From NCBI GenBank assembly GCA_031270145.1, contig JAISYD010000173.1:1-15423 (forward strand): DNA of 15,423 bases, read 5' to 3'. The first letter of the stretch is position 1, and each line of letters opens with the position of its first letter. The notes beneath the pieces are model-generated. The model ran no database searches, was not told the origin of the DNA, and saw nothing but the letters and a program-made list of their open reading frames with translations. A program made the position numbers and the translations under genes. Below, one piece after another: positions 6,850 to 13,703 of the stretch. The DNA is from Planctomycetota bacterium. GTDB lineage: Bacteria; Planctomycetota; SZUA-567.

Positions 6850-8235
6850 TCAGCCCTCCCGCAGGGCCGACATGGGCTCCCGGCAGGCGGCCCAGACCGC
6901 CGGGTACATGGCCGCGAGCACGGAAACCAGGCTGGCGGCGGCGAAATACAGCGCCAATTTCCAGGGATAAATCACCAGGGGCAGGCCGGCCTCCCCGTTC
7001 AACCCGAACATGCGCGGGGGATAAAGCGGCTGGCCGGTGATCATTTCGTAATACCTGTCCACCCGGGGGCGGCGATCGGCCGCCTTCTCCAACCCGGCGA
7101 GGGGCGTCTCCGCCGCGCCGCCGGCGGCGAGGCGGGGAACACCGTTCACGCGTTCGTACCGCAATGGCCCGGACAGCCCCGCTCCGGCCGCGATTCCCAG
7201 CGCCCCGCCGGCCGTCCCCAGCAACAAGCCGACGCCTAGGAAGATGGCCATCACTCCTTGGCGCGAAACGCCGAGGCAGCGAAGCAGCCCGACGTCGCGG
7301 ATGCGCCGGCTTACCAGGGTGACCATGATGGCGAAAACGCAAAAGCCGCTTGCCCCGTCGTTCAGGAACAACACCAATTCCATCAGATTGTTCTCGTGTT
7401 TCATGCCTTGGGCCATTTCGCTCCAGCGTTTTTGCCAGGTGTCGGACTGGATGTCCAGCTCCCGGCCCATGCTTTCGGCCAGGGACAGTCGGGCGGTTTC
7501 CGCCATTTCCGCTTCCAGGGCGTCGGCCCGCGACGGATCGGCCAACCAGGCGACCAGAATCTCCGCCCGTTGCCCGGCGTCGGGATAATCGGCCAGGTAA
7601 AATTTCCCCGCCTCCTCAATGGGGATGTAGACGCCGTAACCGTCTTTTTCAAAAACGCCGCTGCGGAAAAGGGACGTCACCGCGAACTTGCGGGACTTCT
7701 GCCTAAAGCCGCCGTCGGCGCCGCGGTCGGCGTAAAACAATTCGACCGCGCCGCCGGGAACCGCTCCGAGGCGCCGGGCCAACTGTTCGCCCATGAACAG
7801 GCCGGGGAGATTGTTCTCCTGTCCCCAAGTCGGATTGGTCGGGTCGGGCCGATAGGAGAGGAGATGGCTGGCGAGCGAACTGTGGGCCAGTTCCGCCGCC
7901 AGATCGATTCCCTGCACCCAAACGTATTCGGCGCCGCCGCCGGATTCGAGGAAGCCGACTTTCTGGATCAGCGGCGTCACCGCCTCGACTCCGGGCATTT
8001 TTTTAATTTCCTCCGCCGCCCTGGCGAAAGCCCGGCGCCCCGGAGGTTCGCCCGCCACCCGGATCGTCACCTGCCCGCCCAGGTTGCGGAGGCGCTTTTC
8101 CATGTCGACCAGCATGCCGTCCAGCACCGCCATGGCGACTATCTGCACCGCCAACGCCATGGCGATGGCGGCGACGGCGATGAGGTTGACCAGCCTGCGG
8201 CTGGCATAGCGCCAGGCGAGTTGGAAATGCGGCAT
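6850..8235 (-). CDS. ABC transporter permease, LolC/LolE-FtsX type
   Basis: A 461-aa inner-membrane protein with the Lol/MacB topology: TM1 (about 17-40), a large periplasmic domain (about 45-285), TM2 (286-309), TM3 (328-354) and TM4 (425-450). The cytoplasmic coupling segment RRIRDVGLLRCLGVSRQGV (310-328) is the family hallmark. It is longer than E. coli LolC/E (about 400 aa) mainly because some 70 residues (355-424) separate TM3 and TM4, where those proteins have a short loop. The start is fixed by MPHFQLAWRYASRRL, a typical opening. It sits 6 nt after the small upstream gene and 1 nt before the ATPase. Being a single permease gene suggests a homodimer. Cargo unknown; the adjacent lipoprotein is a natural candidate. 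Confidence 0.88.
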   Translation of the reverse strand: MPHFQLAWRYASRRLVNLIAVAAIAMALAVQIVAMAVLDGMLVDMEKRLRNLGGQVTIRVAGEPPGRRAFARAAEEIKKMPGVEAVTPLIQKVGFLESGGGAEYVWVQGIDLAAELAHSSLASHLLSYRPDPTNPTWGQENNLPGLFMGEQLARRLGAVPGGAVELFYADRGADGGFRQKSRKFAVTSLFRSGVFEKDGYGVYIPIEEAGKFYLADYPDAGQRAEILVAWLADPSRADALEAEMAETARLSLAESMGRELDIQSDTWQKRWSEMAQGMKHENNLMELVLFLNDGASGFCVFAIMVTLVSRRIRDVGLLRCLGVSRQGVMAIFLGVGLLLGTAGGALGIAAGAGLSGPLRYERVNGVPRLAAGGAAETPLAGLEKAADRRPRVDRYYEMITGQPLYPPRMFGLNGEAGLPLVIYPWKLALYFAAASLVSVLAAMYPAVWAACREPMSALREG

Positions 8236-8241
8236 TGATCT

Positions 8242-8457
8242 TCAATCTCCGGCCATTCGGGACAAAGACGCCATTGCGTATCTATTGTTGTTTTCGACCA
8301 AATAGCCGTACGAATGCAGACGATACGCCGCCGTGGGATCCTTTTTGGCGCGATACGATTCGGTCAACGCCCGCCAGGCGTCCAAAACATCGGGGGGAAA
8401 CGCGGGCGAGTAAACGTTCTTTCGACTTGGGCCCCGCATGTCCGCTTCCCCTGGCAT
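8242..8457 (-). CDS. small hypothetical protein, first gene of the permease-ATPase-lipoprotein unit
   Basis: A 71-aa frame that I do not recognise. It ends 6 nt before the permease start, and its last codons (GGAGATTGA) would supply the permease ribosome site. The composition looks protein-like: FPPDVLDAWRALTESYRA, then YRLHSYGYLVENNNRYAMA, rich in Tyr, Asn and Arg, with no signal peptide or membrane span. Third positions are less GC-rich than in neighbouring genes but still biased. Two starts are possible: ATG 8457 (GAGGCGGGG upstream) or ATG 8439 (AGGGGAAG upstream). It could also be a remnant of a longer gene. The opposite strand here holds no competing gene. Confidence 0.5.
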   Translation of the reverse strand: MPGEADMRGPSRKNVYSPAFPPDVLDAWRALTESYRAKKDPTAAYRLHSYGYLVENNNRYAMASLSRMAGD

Positions 8458-8486
8458 CCCCGCCTCATCTCCGAAGCGTTTTTTTA

Positions 8487-8524
8487 TGGTCAACGCTGCG
8501 GCGTGGAAGTATAATCGCGGCGTG
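8487..8524. promoter_or_regulatory. overlapping divergent promoters with a direct repeat
   Basis: Plus strand: TATAAT (8510-8515), with TGGTCA (8487-8492) as a moderate -35 at 17 bp; predicted start near 8522, facing the sugar ABC operon. Minus strand: TATACT (8513-8508), with no good -35, facing the permease operon. The two -10 boxes share four bases. GCGGCGTG occurs at 8498-8505 and again at 8517-8524, 19 bp apart and framing the -10 boxes, as a paired operator might. Confidence 0.5.
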
Positions 8525-8554
8525 TGCTTGCCGTGGCCGGGAAAAGCCGGGTTG

Positions 8555-8573
8555 CCTTCCCGCCCGGGGAAGG
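8555..8573 (+). promoter_or_regulatory. leader hairpin covering a ribosome site
   Basis: CCTTCCC (8555-8561), loop GCCCG, GGGAAGG (8567-8573): a perfect 7-bp stem in the presumed leader of the sugar ABC operon. Its 3' arm overlaps the GGGGAAGGGAG that serves the short frame at 8580, so folding would hide that ribosome site. No T run follows, so it is not a terminator. Confidence 0.4.
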
Positions 8574-8579
8574 GAGACG

Positions 8580-8624
8580 ATGGAAGAGCTTTGTGCCGCG
8601 CCTGTCGGCGGAAAGGCGGAGTGA
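8580..8624 (+). CDS. possible 14-aa leader peptide upstream of the sugar ABC ATPase
   Basis: ATG with GAAGGGAG 4-5 nt upstream encodes MEELCAAPVGGKAE and stops 4 nt before the ATPase ATG. Such spacing allows translational coupling: ribosomes finishing here could reinitiate at 8629, whose own site (GGCGGAGTGAAG) lies inside this frame. It is too short to judge by composition and shows no runs of a regulatory amino acid. Confidence 0.3.
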   Translation: MEELCAAPVGGKAE

Positions 8625-8628
8625 AGCC

Positions 8629-10131
8629 ATGGCCGCCGAAAAAATGGCGATGCGCGGCATATCCAAGTCCTTCGGCAACGTCAAGGCCCTCTCCGGGATC
8701 GATTTCTCCCTTGGGCGGGGGGAAGTTCATACCCTTATGGGTGAAAACGGCGCCGGCAAATCGACCCTGATGAAGATACTCGTCGGTCTTTGCCGCGCCG
8801 ACGCGGGGGAAATCCGGGTTGACGGCGAGCCAATCAGGCTGTCGGCGCCGCGCGAGGCGCTGGATCACGGCATAGCCATGATTCACCAGGAGCTTTATCC
8901 CGTCCTGGACATGACGGTGGCGGACAACATCTTCCTGGGCCGCGAGATCCGCCGGCCCGGCTTCGGCCGCCTGAACCTGGTGGACGTCCGCGCCGAGAAC
9001 GCCAAGGCCGCGTTGCTCCTGGCGGAAATGGGGCTGGACGCGGCGCCGACGGCACGGATGCGCGATTTGAGCGTGGCCGAGACGCAGTTGGTGGAGATAA
9101 TCAAGGCCCTCTCCCAAGGTGCCGGGATCATAGTGATGGACGAGCCCACCTCGGCCATCACCGAGCGCGAGACCGAGCGCCTTTTCTTCCATATCGGGCG
9201 CCTGAAAAAAGCCGGGGTGTCGATCATCTACATTTCGCACAAGATGAACGAGATATTCCGGATTTCTGATCGCGTAACCGTGTTGCGCGACGGTTGCCTG
9301 GTGGACAGCCGTCCGGCGGCGGAGCTGGATCCGGAATCCCTGGTGCGCCTGATGGTCGGCCGCGAAATCGAGGATGTCTATCCCGGGCGCGGCCGGATTG
9401 CCCCCGGCGAGCCGCTGCTGACTGTGCGGGGGCTTTCGGACGGTCGGAAGTTCCATGACGTGAGCTTCACCCTGCGGCGCGGCGAAATTCTCGGCGTGGC
9501 CGGCCTTATGGGCGCCGGGCGCACCGAAATGGCCGAGTGCCTGTTTGGCCTGCGGCCCAAAAGCGCGGGCGAGGTGGCGGTTAGGGGAAACGTCCGCGAC
9601 ATCCGCTCCCCCCGCGACGCCATCGCCTGCGGCATGGCCCTGATCAGCGACGACCGCAAGCAAAAAGGGCTTAACCTGGCTGGTACGGTCGGGGAGAACA
9701 TCGGCTTGCTGGGCCTACGCTCCTTTTGCCGCCGCGGCGTGATCAGCCGCAAGCTGGAACAGGCGGCGGTGGACAGCCACATGTCGCGCCTGGGCGTGAG
9801 GGCGGAATCGTCCGGGACGCCGGTCGCCGCGCTTTCCGGCGGCAACCAGCAGAAGGCGGTCCTCGCCAAATGGCTGTTGGCCGAACCGGAAATAATGATT
9901 TTCGACGAGCCCACCCGCGGCATCGACGTCGGGGCCAAGCACGAGATTTATCTTCTCATGAACGAGCTGGCGGCCAGGGGGAAGGCCATCCTGATGATTT
10001 CCTCCGAGATGAACGAGATAATCGGTATGAGCGACCGGGTAATCGTCCTGGCGGACGGCGAATTGGCCGGCGAATTGGGCCGGGACGGCCTGACCCAGGA
10101 GGCGATAATGGCGTTGGCGTCCCATCTTTGA
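8629..10131 (+). CDS. sugar ABC transporter ATPase (RbsA/MglA type, two ATPase domains)
   Basis: A 500-aa cytoplasmic ATPase that powers monosaccharide import, the usual length for the RbsA/MglA/XylG family. The N-terminal domain is fully equipped: Walker A GENGAGKST (38-46), signature LSVAETQ (147-153) and Walker B IIVMDEPTS (167-175). The C-terminal domain has the family's degenerate Walker A GLMGAGRTE (292-300) without the catalytic Lys, LSGGNQQK (402-409) and a Walker B in MIFDEPTRGIDVG. This asymmetry is normal for the family. The start at 8629 is chosen because it gives family length and has GGCGGAG upstream; in-frame starts further up fall in the leader. First gene of ATPase-permease-binding protein, 21 bp before the permease. 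The substrate is not readable from this subunit. Confidence 0.93.
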   Translation: MAAEKMAMRGISKSFGNVKALSGIDFSLGRGEVHTLMGENGAGKSTLMKILVGLCRADAGEIRVDGEPIRLSAPREALDHGIAMIHQELYPVLDMTVADNIFLGREIRRPGFGRLNLVDVRAENAKAALLLAEMGLDAAPTARMRDLSVAETQLVEIIKALSQGAGIIVMDEPTSAITERETERLFFHIGRLKKAGVSIIYISHKMNEIFRISDRVTVLRDGCLVDSRPAAELDPESLVRLMVGREIEDVYPGRGRIAPGEPLLTVRGLSDGRKFHDVSFTLRRGEILGVAGLMGAGRTEMAECLFGLRPKSAGEVAVRGNVRDIRSPRDAIACGMALISDDRKQKGLNLAGTVGENIGLLGLRSFCRRGVISRKLEQAAVDSHMSRLGVRAESSGTPVAALSGGNQQKAVLAKWLLAEPEIMIFDEPTRGIDVGAKHEIYLLMNELAARGKAILMISSEMNEIIGMSDRVIVLADGELAGELGRDGLTQEAIMALASHL

Positions 10132-10152
10132 CTTTCAGGGCGGGGGTTATCC

Positions 10153-11121
10153 ATGCGTACAGGCGGCAAGGGGCGCAATTTCAGGGAATTGGGGATTTTC
10201 ATCGCCTTCATCGCGCTGATGGCGCTGATGGCGCTGATTTCCGGCGGCAATTCCATCAATCCGCGCAATCTCGTCCTCATCGTGAAGCAAGCTTCCATCA
10301 ACGGCATCCTGGCGGTGGGGATGACCTTCGTCATCGTCGCCGGCGGCATAGATCTGTCGGTGGGTTCCATCCTCGCCGTCGCCGGGGTGGCGGCGGCCAT
10401 GTTTTCCCATCCCGGGGAACATCATTTGCTTGTCCCCGTGGCGCTCGCCGTCCTGGTGGGCCTGGCGCTTGGCGTCGTCAACGGACTGGTGATCGCCCTG
10501 GGGAAAATACCGCCCTTCATCGTCACCCTCGGCATGATGACCATGGCCCGGGGCTTGGCGCTTATCCTTAGCGGCGGCTCCCCCATTTACAACATGTCCA
10601 AGGAATTCGAGCGCCTGGCGGGAGGCTTTTTTCCCTCCGAGTCCTTCCCCTTGCGGGTACCGGCCTTGACCCTGTATTTCGTCATGGTGGTTCTGGTCGG
10701 CGCCTTTTTCCTGACCAAGACCGTTTTCGGTCGCCACGTCTACGCCGTGGGCGGCAACGAAATGAGCGCCAGGGTGTCGGGGGTGGACATAGCCGGCGTC
10801 AAGGTGGGGGTTTACGCCATTTCCGGCCTGTTGGCCGGCCTGGCCGGGTTGCTCCTGGCCTCGCGCATCGTGTCCGGGAACCCCACCTCCGGATCAGGCT
10901 ACGAGCTTGACGCCATCGCCGCGGTGACCATCGGCGGGGTAAGCATGAGCGGCGGTTCCGGCAAGTGGTACGGCGCGGTGGTGGGCACGCTTTTCATCGC
11001 GGTTATGGGCAACGGCCTAGATCTTTTGGGCATGCAATCGAATTTACAATTGATAATAAAGGGCGCCATCATTATCATAGCCGTGTTGTACGATACCCGC
11101 GCCAAGGCCAGGGACAATTAG
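10153..11121 (+). CDS. sugar ABC transporter permease (RbsC/MglC type)
   Basis: A 322-aa inner-membrane permease of the BPD_transp_2 (ribose/galactose) family, usual length. Recognisable family segments are NGILAVGMTFVIVAGGIDLSVGS (about 48-70), PPFIVTLGMMTMARGLAL, the cytoplasmic coupling region FGRHVYAVGGNEMSARVSGV, and GYELDAIAAVTIGGVSMSGG near the C-terminal third. About eight to ten hydrophobic spans are visible. It is one member of the homodimer expected with the double ATPase. It sits 21 bp after the ATPase and 75 bp before the binding protein. Near its N-terminus a 9-bp tandem repeat encodes ALMALMALI. Confidence 0.93.
   Translation: MRTGGKGRNFRELGIFIAFIALMALMALISGGNSINPRNLVLIVKQASINGILAVGMTFVIVAGGIDLSVGSILAVAGVAAAMFSHPGEHHLLVPVALAVLVGLALGVVNGLVIALGKIPPFIVTLGMMTMARGLALILSGGSPIYNMSKEFERLAGGFFPSESFPLRVPALTLYFVMVVLVGAFFLTKTVFGRHVYAVGGNEMSARVSGVDIAGVKVGVYAISGLLAGLAGLLLASRIVSGNPTSGSGYELDAIAAVTIGGVSMSGGSGKWYGAVVGTLFIAVMGNGLDLLGMQSNLQLIIKGAIIIIAVLYDTRAKARDN
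10213..10239 (+). repeat. 9-bp tandem repeat, three copies, inside the permease gene
   Basis: GCGCTGATG, GCGCTGATG, GCGCTGATT in a row, encoding ALMALMALI in the first membrane span. Copy number changes would stay in frame and lengthen or shorten the span by three residues. Confidence 0.7.
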
Positions 11122-11131
11122 GCGCCTGGCC
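11106..11131 (+). other. intercistronic hairpin between permease and binding protein
   Basis: GGCCAGG (11106-11112) and CCTGGCC (11125-11131) form a 7-bp GC stem with a 12-nt loop that contains the permease stop codon. No T run follows. Such hairpins between membrane and binding-protein genes can stabilise one mRNA segment and let the binding protein be made in excess; that role is inference here. Confidence 0.35.
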
Positions 11132-11196
11132 CTGGCAAGTTGTCCGGCGTGTTCCGCGAGTTTTAGCGTGGGTCTTTTTTTGGGGGAGGTAAATCC

Positions 11197-12123
11197 ATGA
11201 AATCGTCTTCGCTGCTTTCCGCTGTTGGTTTGGCCGCCTTGGCGGCCGCGGCGCTTTTGTCCGCCGCCACGGCCGGAGAAAGGACGGTGGCGCTATGCAT
11301 GAGCCACATGTCCAACGCCTTCACCATTGAAATGTCGGACGCGATCAAGAACCGGGCCAAGGAGTTGGGGTTGGGGTTGATCGTCAACGACGGCAATAAG
11401 GATGCGGCGCGGCAGGTGGGGCAGATCGAATCCCTGATCGCCCAGGGCGTGGACGGCATCATCGTGGAGGCGGTGTCGGTCGACGGCATCCAGCCCGCCG
11501 TCAATCTGGCCCGGGAAATGGGCGTCCCCCTGGTGACGGTGAACCAAAAGGCCACCAACCAGCAAAACGCCGTCTCGTTCGTGGGCGTCAGCCACGAGGA
11601 CGGCGGGGAATTGGAAATGGCGGCGGCCGCCAAAGCCCTTGGCGGAAAGGGTTCGGTCGCCCTGCTGCTCGGCCCCATGGGTTCCGACGCCCAGATCGGC
11701 AGGAGCGCCGGCTACAAGAAAATCCTCGACCAAAACCCCGGGATGTCGGTGGTCTTCGAGCAGACCGCCAACTGGGACGCCGAGGCCGCCCTTAAGCTGG
11801 TGGAAAACTGGCTCCAGACCGGCAAGCCCATTGACGCGGTGGTGGCCCAGAACGACGGCATGGCCTTGGGCGCCCTCAAGGCGATAGAGGATGCCCAACT
11901 TTTGAACCGGATCAAGGTCTATGGCCTGGACGCCGTCCCTGACGCCCTGGCGGCGGTGAAGGACGGCCGCCTCACCGGAACCGTGTCGCAGAACACTTCC
12001 CTGCAGGGTTCCCGATCGGTGGATGTTATGTTTGACGCGCTTTCCGGCAAAACCGTCCCGCCGGAAGTGATTGTCGAGCAGGTGTTTATCAATGCTGCCA
12101 ATATAGCCGACTACGCGAAATAA
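11197..12123 (+). CDS. periplasmic sugar-binding protein (RbsB-like, Peripla_BP_4)
   Basis: A 308-aa secreted receptor delivering substrate to the ATPase/permease pair just upstream. The signal peptide is clear: MKSSS, a hydrophobic core of Leu/Ala (6-22) and an ATA cleavage site before G27. The mature protein has the two-lobe family pattern: CMSHMSNAFTIEM, VNDGNKDAARQVGQIESLIAQGVDGIIVEAV, GPMGSDAQIGRSAGYKK, EQTANWDAEAALKLVENWLQ and AQNDGMALGALKA. The GPxGSxAQIxR and EQTANW segments remind me of inositol/ribose-type binders, but the substrate should be treated as unknown. The ribosome site GGGGGAGG (11182-11189) is strong, in keeping with high expression. Being last of the three is less common than the binding-protein-first order of mgl operons. 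Confidence 0.93.
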   Translation: MKSSSLLSAVGLAALAAAALLSAATAGERTVALCMSHMSNAFTIEMSDAIKNRAKELGLGLIVNDGNKDAARQVGQIESLIAQGVDGIIVEAVSVDGIQPAVNLAREMGVPLVTVNQKATNQQNAVSFVGVSHEDGGELEMAAAAKALGGKGSVALLLGPMGSDAQIGRSAGYKKILDQNPGMSVVFEQTANWDAEAALKLVENWLQTGKPIDAVVAQNDGMALGALKAIEDAQLLNRIKVYGLDAVPDALAAVKDGRLTGTVSQNTSLQGSRSVDVMFDALSGKTVPPEVIVEQVFINAANIADYAK

Positions 12124-12169
12124 ATTTTTTTTGGGGTGGTGTGGGTCAACCGGCGGCGTGTTTTCCTTT

Positions 12170-12174
12170 GGAGG
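12170..12174 (+). promoter_or_regulatory. ribosome binding site deciding a TTG start
   Basis: GGAGG with a 6-nt spacer before TTG 12181. An in-frame GTG at 12136 has only GGGG close behind a T run and would add 15 basic residues (VWVNRRRVFLWRPY) ahead of the conserved part. The strong site favours the TTG. Confidence 0.6.
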
Positions 12175-12180
12175 CCGTAT

Positions 12181-13701
12181 TTGCTTTCAAGTCTGAGTGC
12201 CAAAATTAGGGAGTCGGCGGTTTCCGTGATCCCCATCATGGCGATTGTCGCCCTGTTGCATCTGACCCTGGCACGGCTTCCGGAAGGCCAGTTGGCCCGC
12301 TTCATGCTTGGCGGCGTCCTGATTATCCTCGGCCTTTCCATATTCCTGCTGGGCGCCGAGCTCGGCATGGTGGATTTCGGGGAGAGGATTGGCGGCGCCC
12401 TGGCCCGCAGGCGCAACATCGCCCTCATCCTCGCCGCCTCGTTCATCATCGGTTTCGCCATCACCATAGCCGAGCCCGACGTCCAGGTGCTGGCGACCCA
12501 GGTCGCCGGCATCGATCCGGAGATAAACCGGGGCCTCCTGCTGACGCTGATCGCCTTCGGCGTGGGGTTTTTCCTGGTGCTGGCCATGCTCAGGGCGTTC
12601 TTGCGACTGTCCCTTCGCCTTTTGCTGATGGCCTGTTACCTTTTGCTGTTCATCGCCTGCGCCTTCATCGATCCCGGCTTCGTCGGCGTGGCCTTCGACT
12701 CGGGCGGTGCCACCACCGGCCCCATCACCGTCCCCTTCATCATGGCCATGGGCATTGGCGTGGCTTCCTCCATGGCGCGCCGGAGCGGCGACGACAACAG
12801 TTTCGGCTTCGTCGGCCTCGCCTCCATCGGTCCGGTGATGGCCGTGGCGCTCATGGGGCTTTTGTCCAAGGTCAAGCTGGGGGGCGGGGAGGTTGCGGTC
12901 GGCGAGGATGCGCATCCCGGACTGTTCGACAGCTTCCTGTACGAAATCCCCCAGGTCGGCGGCGACATCGCCGTCGCCTTGGCGCCGATCTTCATGCTTT
13001 TCCTGATCTTCCAGTTTTTCCTGCTTCGCCTCCCCCGGGAATTGGTCCGGCGCATGCTTATAGGCTTCCTCTACTCGTTTATCGGGTTGGTCATGTTCAT
13101 GGTCGGGGTCGCCGGCGGCTTCACGCCGATTGGCCGGTCGCTGGGCATGGGCTTGGGCGACCTGCTTGATGGCTGGCTGCTTTTGCCGGTGGGGCTGATC
13201 CTGGGGGCGGTGGTGGTGTGCGCCGAACCGGCGGTGTGGGTGCTGACCGAGCAGGTCGAGGCGGTTTCCGGCGGCTACATCAAGCGCAAGTATCTCCTGG
13301 CCGCCCTTTCTTTCAGCATTGCCGTCGCCGTCGCCATGGGCATGTTCCGGGTGGTGACCGGGGCCAGCATCTGGTGGATGCTGATCCCCGGCTACATCCT
13401 GGCGCTGGGGCTAACTTTTTTTTCCCCCCCGCTTTTCACCGCCATCGCCTTTGACTCCGGCGGGGTGGCGTCCGGTCCGATGTCCACCACCTTTGTCCTG
13501 GCCCTGACCCTCGGGGCGTCATTCGCCTTGGGCGGCAATCCCGCCACCGACGCCTTCGGCATGGTGGCGATGATCGCCATGGCGCCGCTGACGACCATCC
13601 AGGTTTTCGGCATCATGGTCGGCATGCTTGAGAAGAAACAGGCCAATCGGCGGCTGACCAGGATTATATCCCGGAACACGGGCGTTGGCGAAAGGCGCTA
13701 A
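12181..13701 (+). CDS. two-domain DUF1538 membrane transporter (fused UmpAB-like)
   Basis: A 506-aa polytopic inner-membrane protein made of two DUF1538 halves. Matching motifs recur about 252 residues apart: AEPDVQVL (97-104) with AEPAVWVL (348-355), and AFDSGGATTGP (171-181) with AFDSGGVASGP (423-433). DUF1538 proteins have been described, as I recall, as the two-subunit UmpAB system of a Halomonas species acting as Na+(Li+,K+)/H+ antiporter; here both halves sit in one chain. The paired acidic motifs within membrane regions (E98/D100, D173; E349, D425) are candidate ion-binding residues by inference. Start chosen at TTG 12181 (GGAGG 6 nt upstream) over GTG 12136. It lies 57 bp after the sugar-binding protein, with no convincing terminator between, and 2 bp before the P-II-like gene, so it is surely co-expressed with the latter. 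Confidence 0.85.
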   Translation: MLSSLSAKIRESAVSVIPIMAIVALLHLTLARLPEGQLARFMLGGVLIILGLSIFLLGAELGMVDFGERIGGALARRRNIALILAASFIIGFAITIAEPDVQVLATQVAGIDPEINRGLLLTLIAFGVGFFLVLAMLRAFLRLSLRLLLMACYLLLFIACAFIDPGFVGVAFDSGGATTGPITVPFIMAMGIGVASSMARRSGDDNSFGFVGLASIGPVMAVALMGLLSKVKLGGGEVAVGEDAHPGLFDSFLYEIPQVGGDIAVALAPIFMLFLIFQFFLLRLPRELVRRMLIGFLYSFIGLVMFMVGVAGGFTPIGRSLGMGLGDLLDGWLLLPVGLILGAVVVCAEPAVWVLTEQVEAVSGGYIKRKYLLAALSFSIAVAVAMGMFRVVTGASIWWMLIPGYILALGLTFFSPPLFTAIAFDSGGVASGPMSTTFVLALTLGASFALGGNPATDAFGMVAMIAMAPLTTIQVFGIMVGMLEKKQANRRLTRIISRNTGVGERR

Positions 13702-13703
13702 AT

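Noticed and set aside
8458..9663. Minus-strand extension of the 71-aa frame through the sugar ATPase gene
   Set aside because: The upstream part is antisense to a certain gene. Only the segment below 8458 is free of overlap and lies next to its own start and ribosome site.
12121..12133. T run after the sugar-binding protein stop as a terminator
   Set aside because: Eight T follow the stop, but no stem-loop precedes them.
12136..12180. GTG start for the DUF1538 gene
   Set aside because: It lacks a proper ribosome site and adds a basic, non-conserved stretch; TTG 12181 has GGAGG at ideal spacing.
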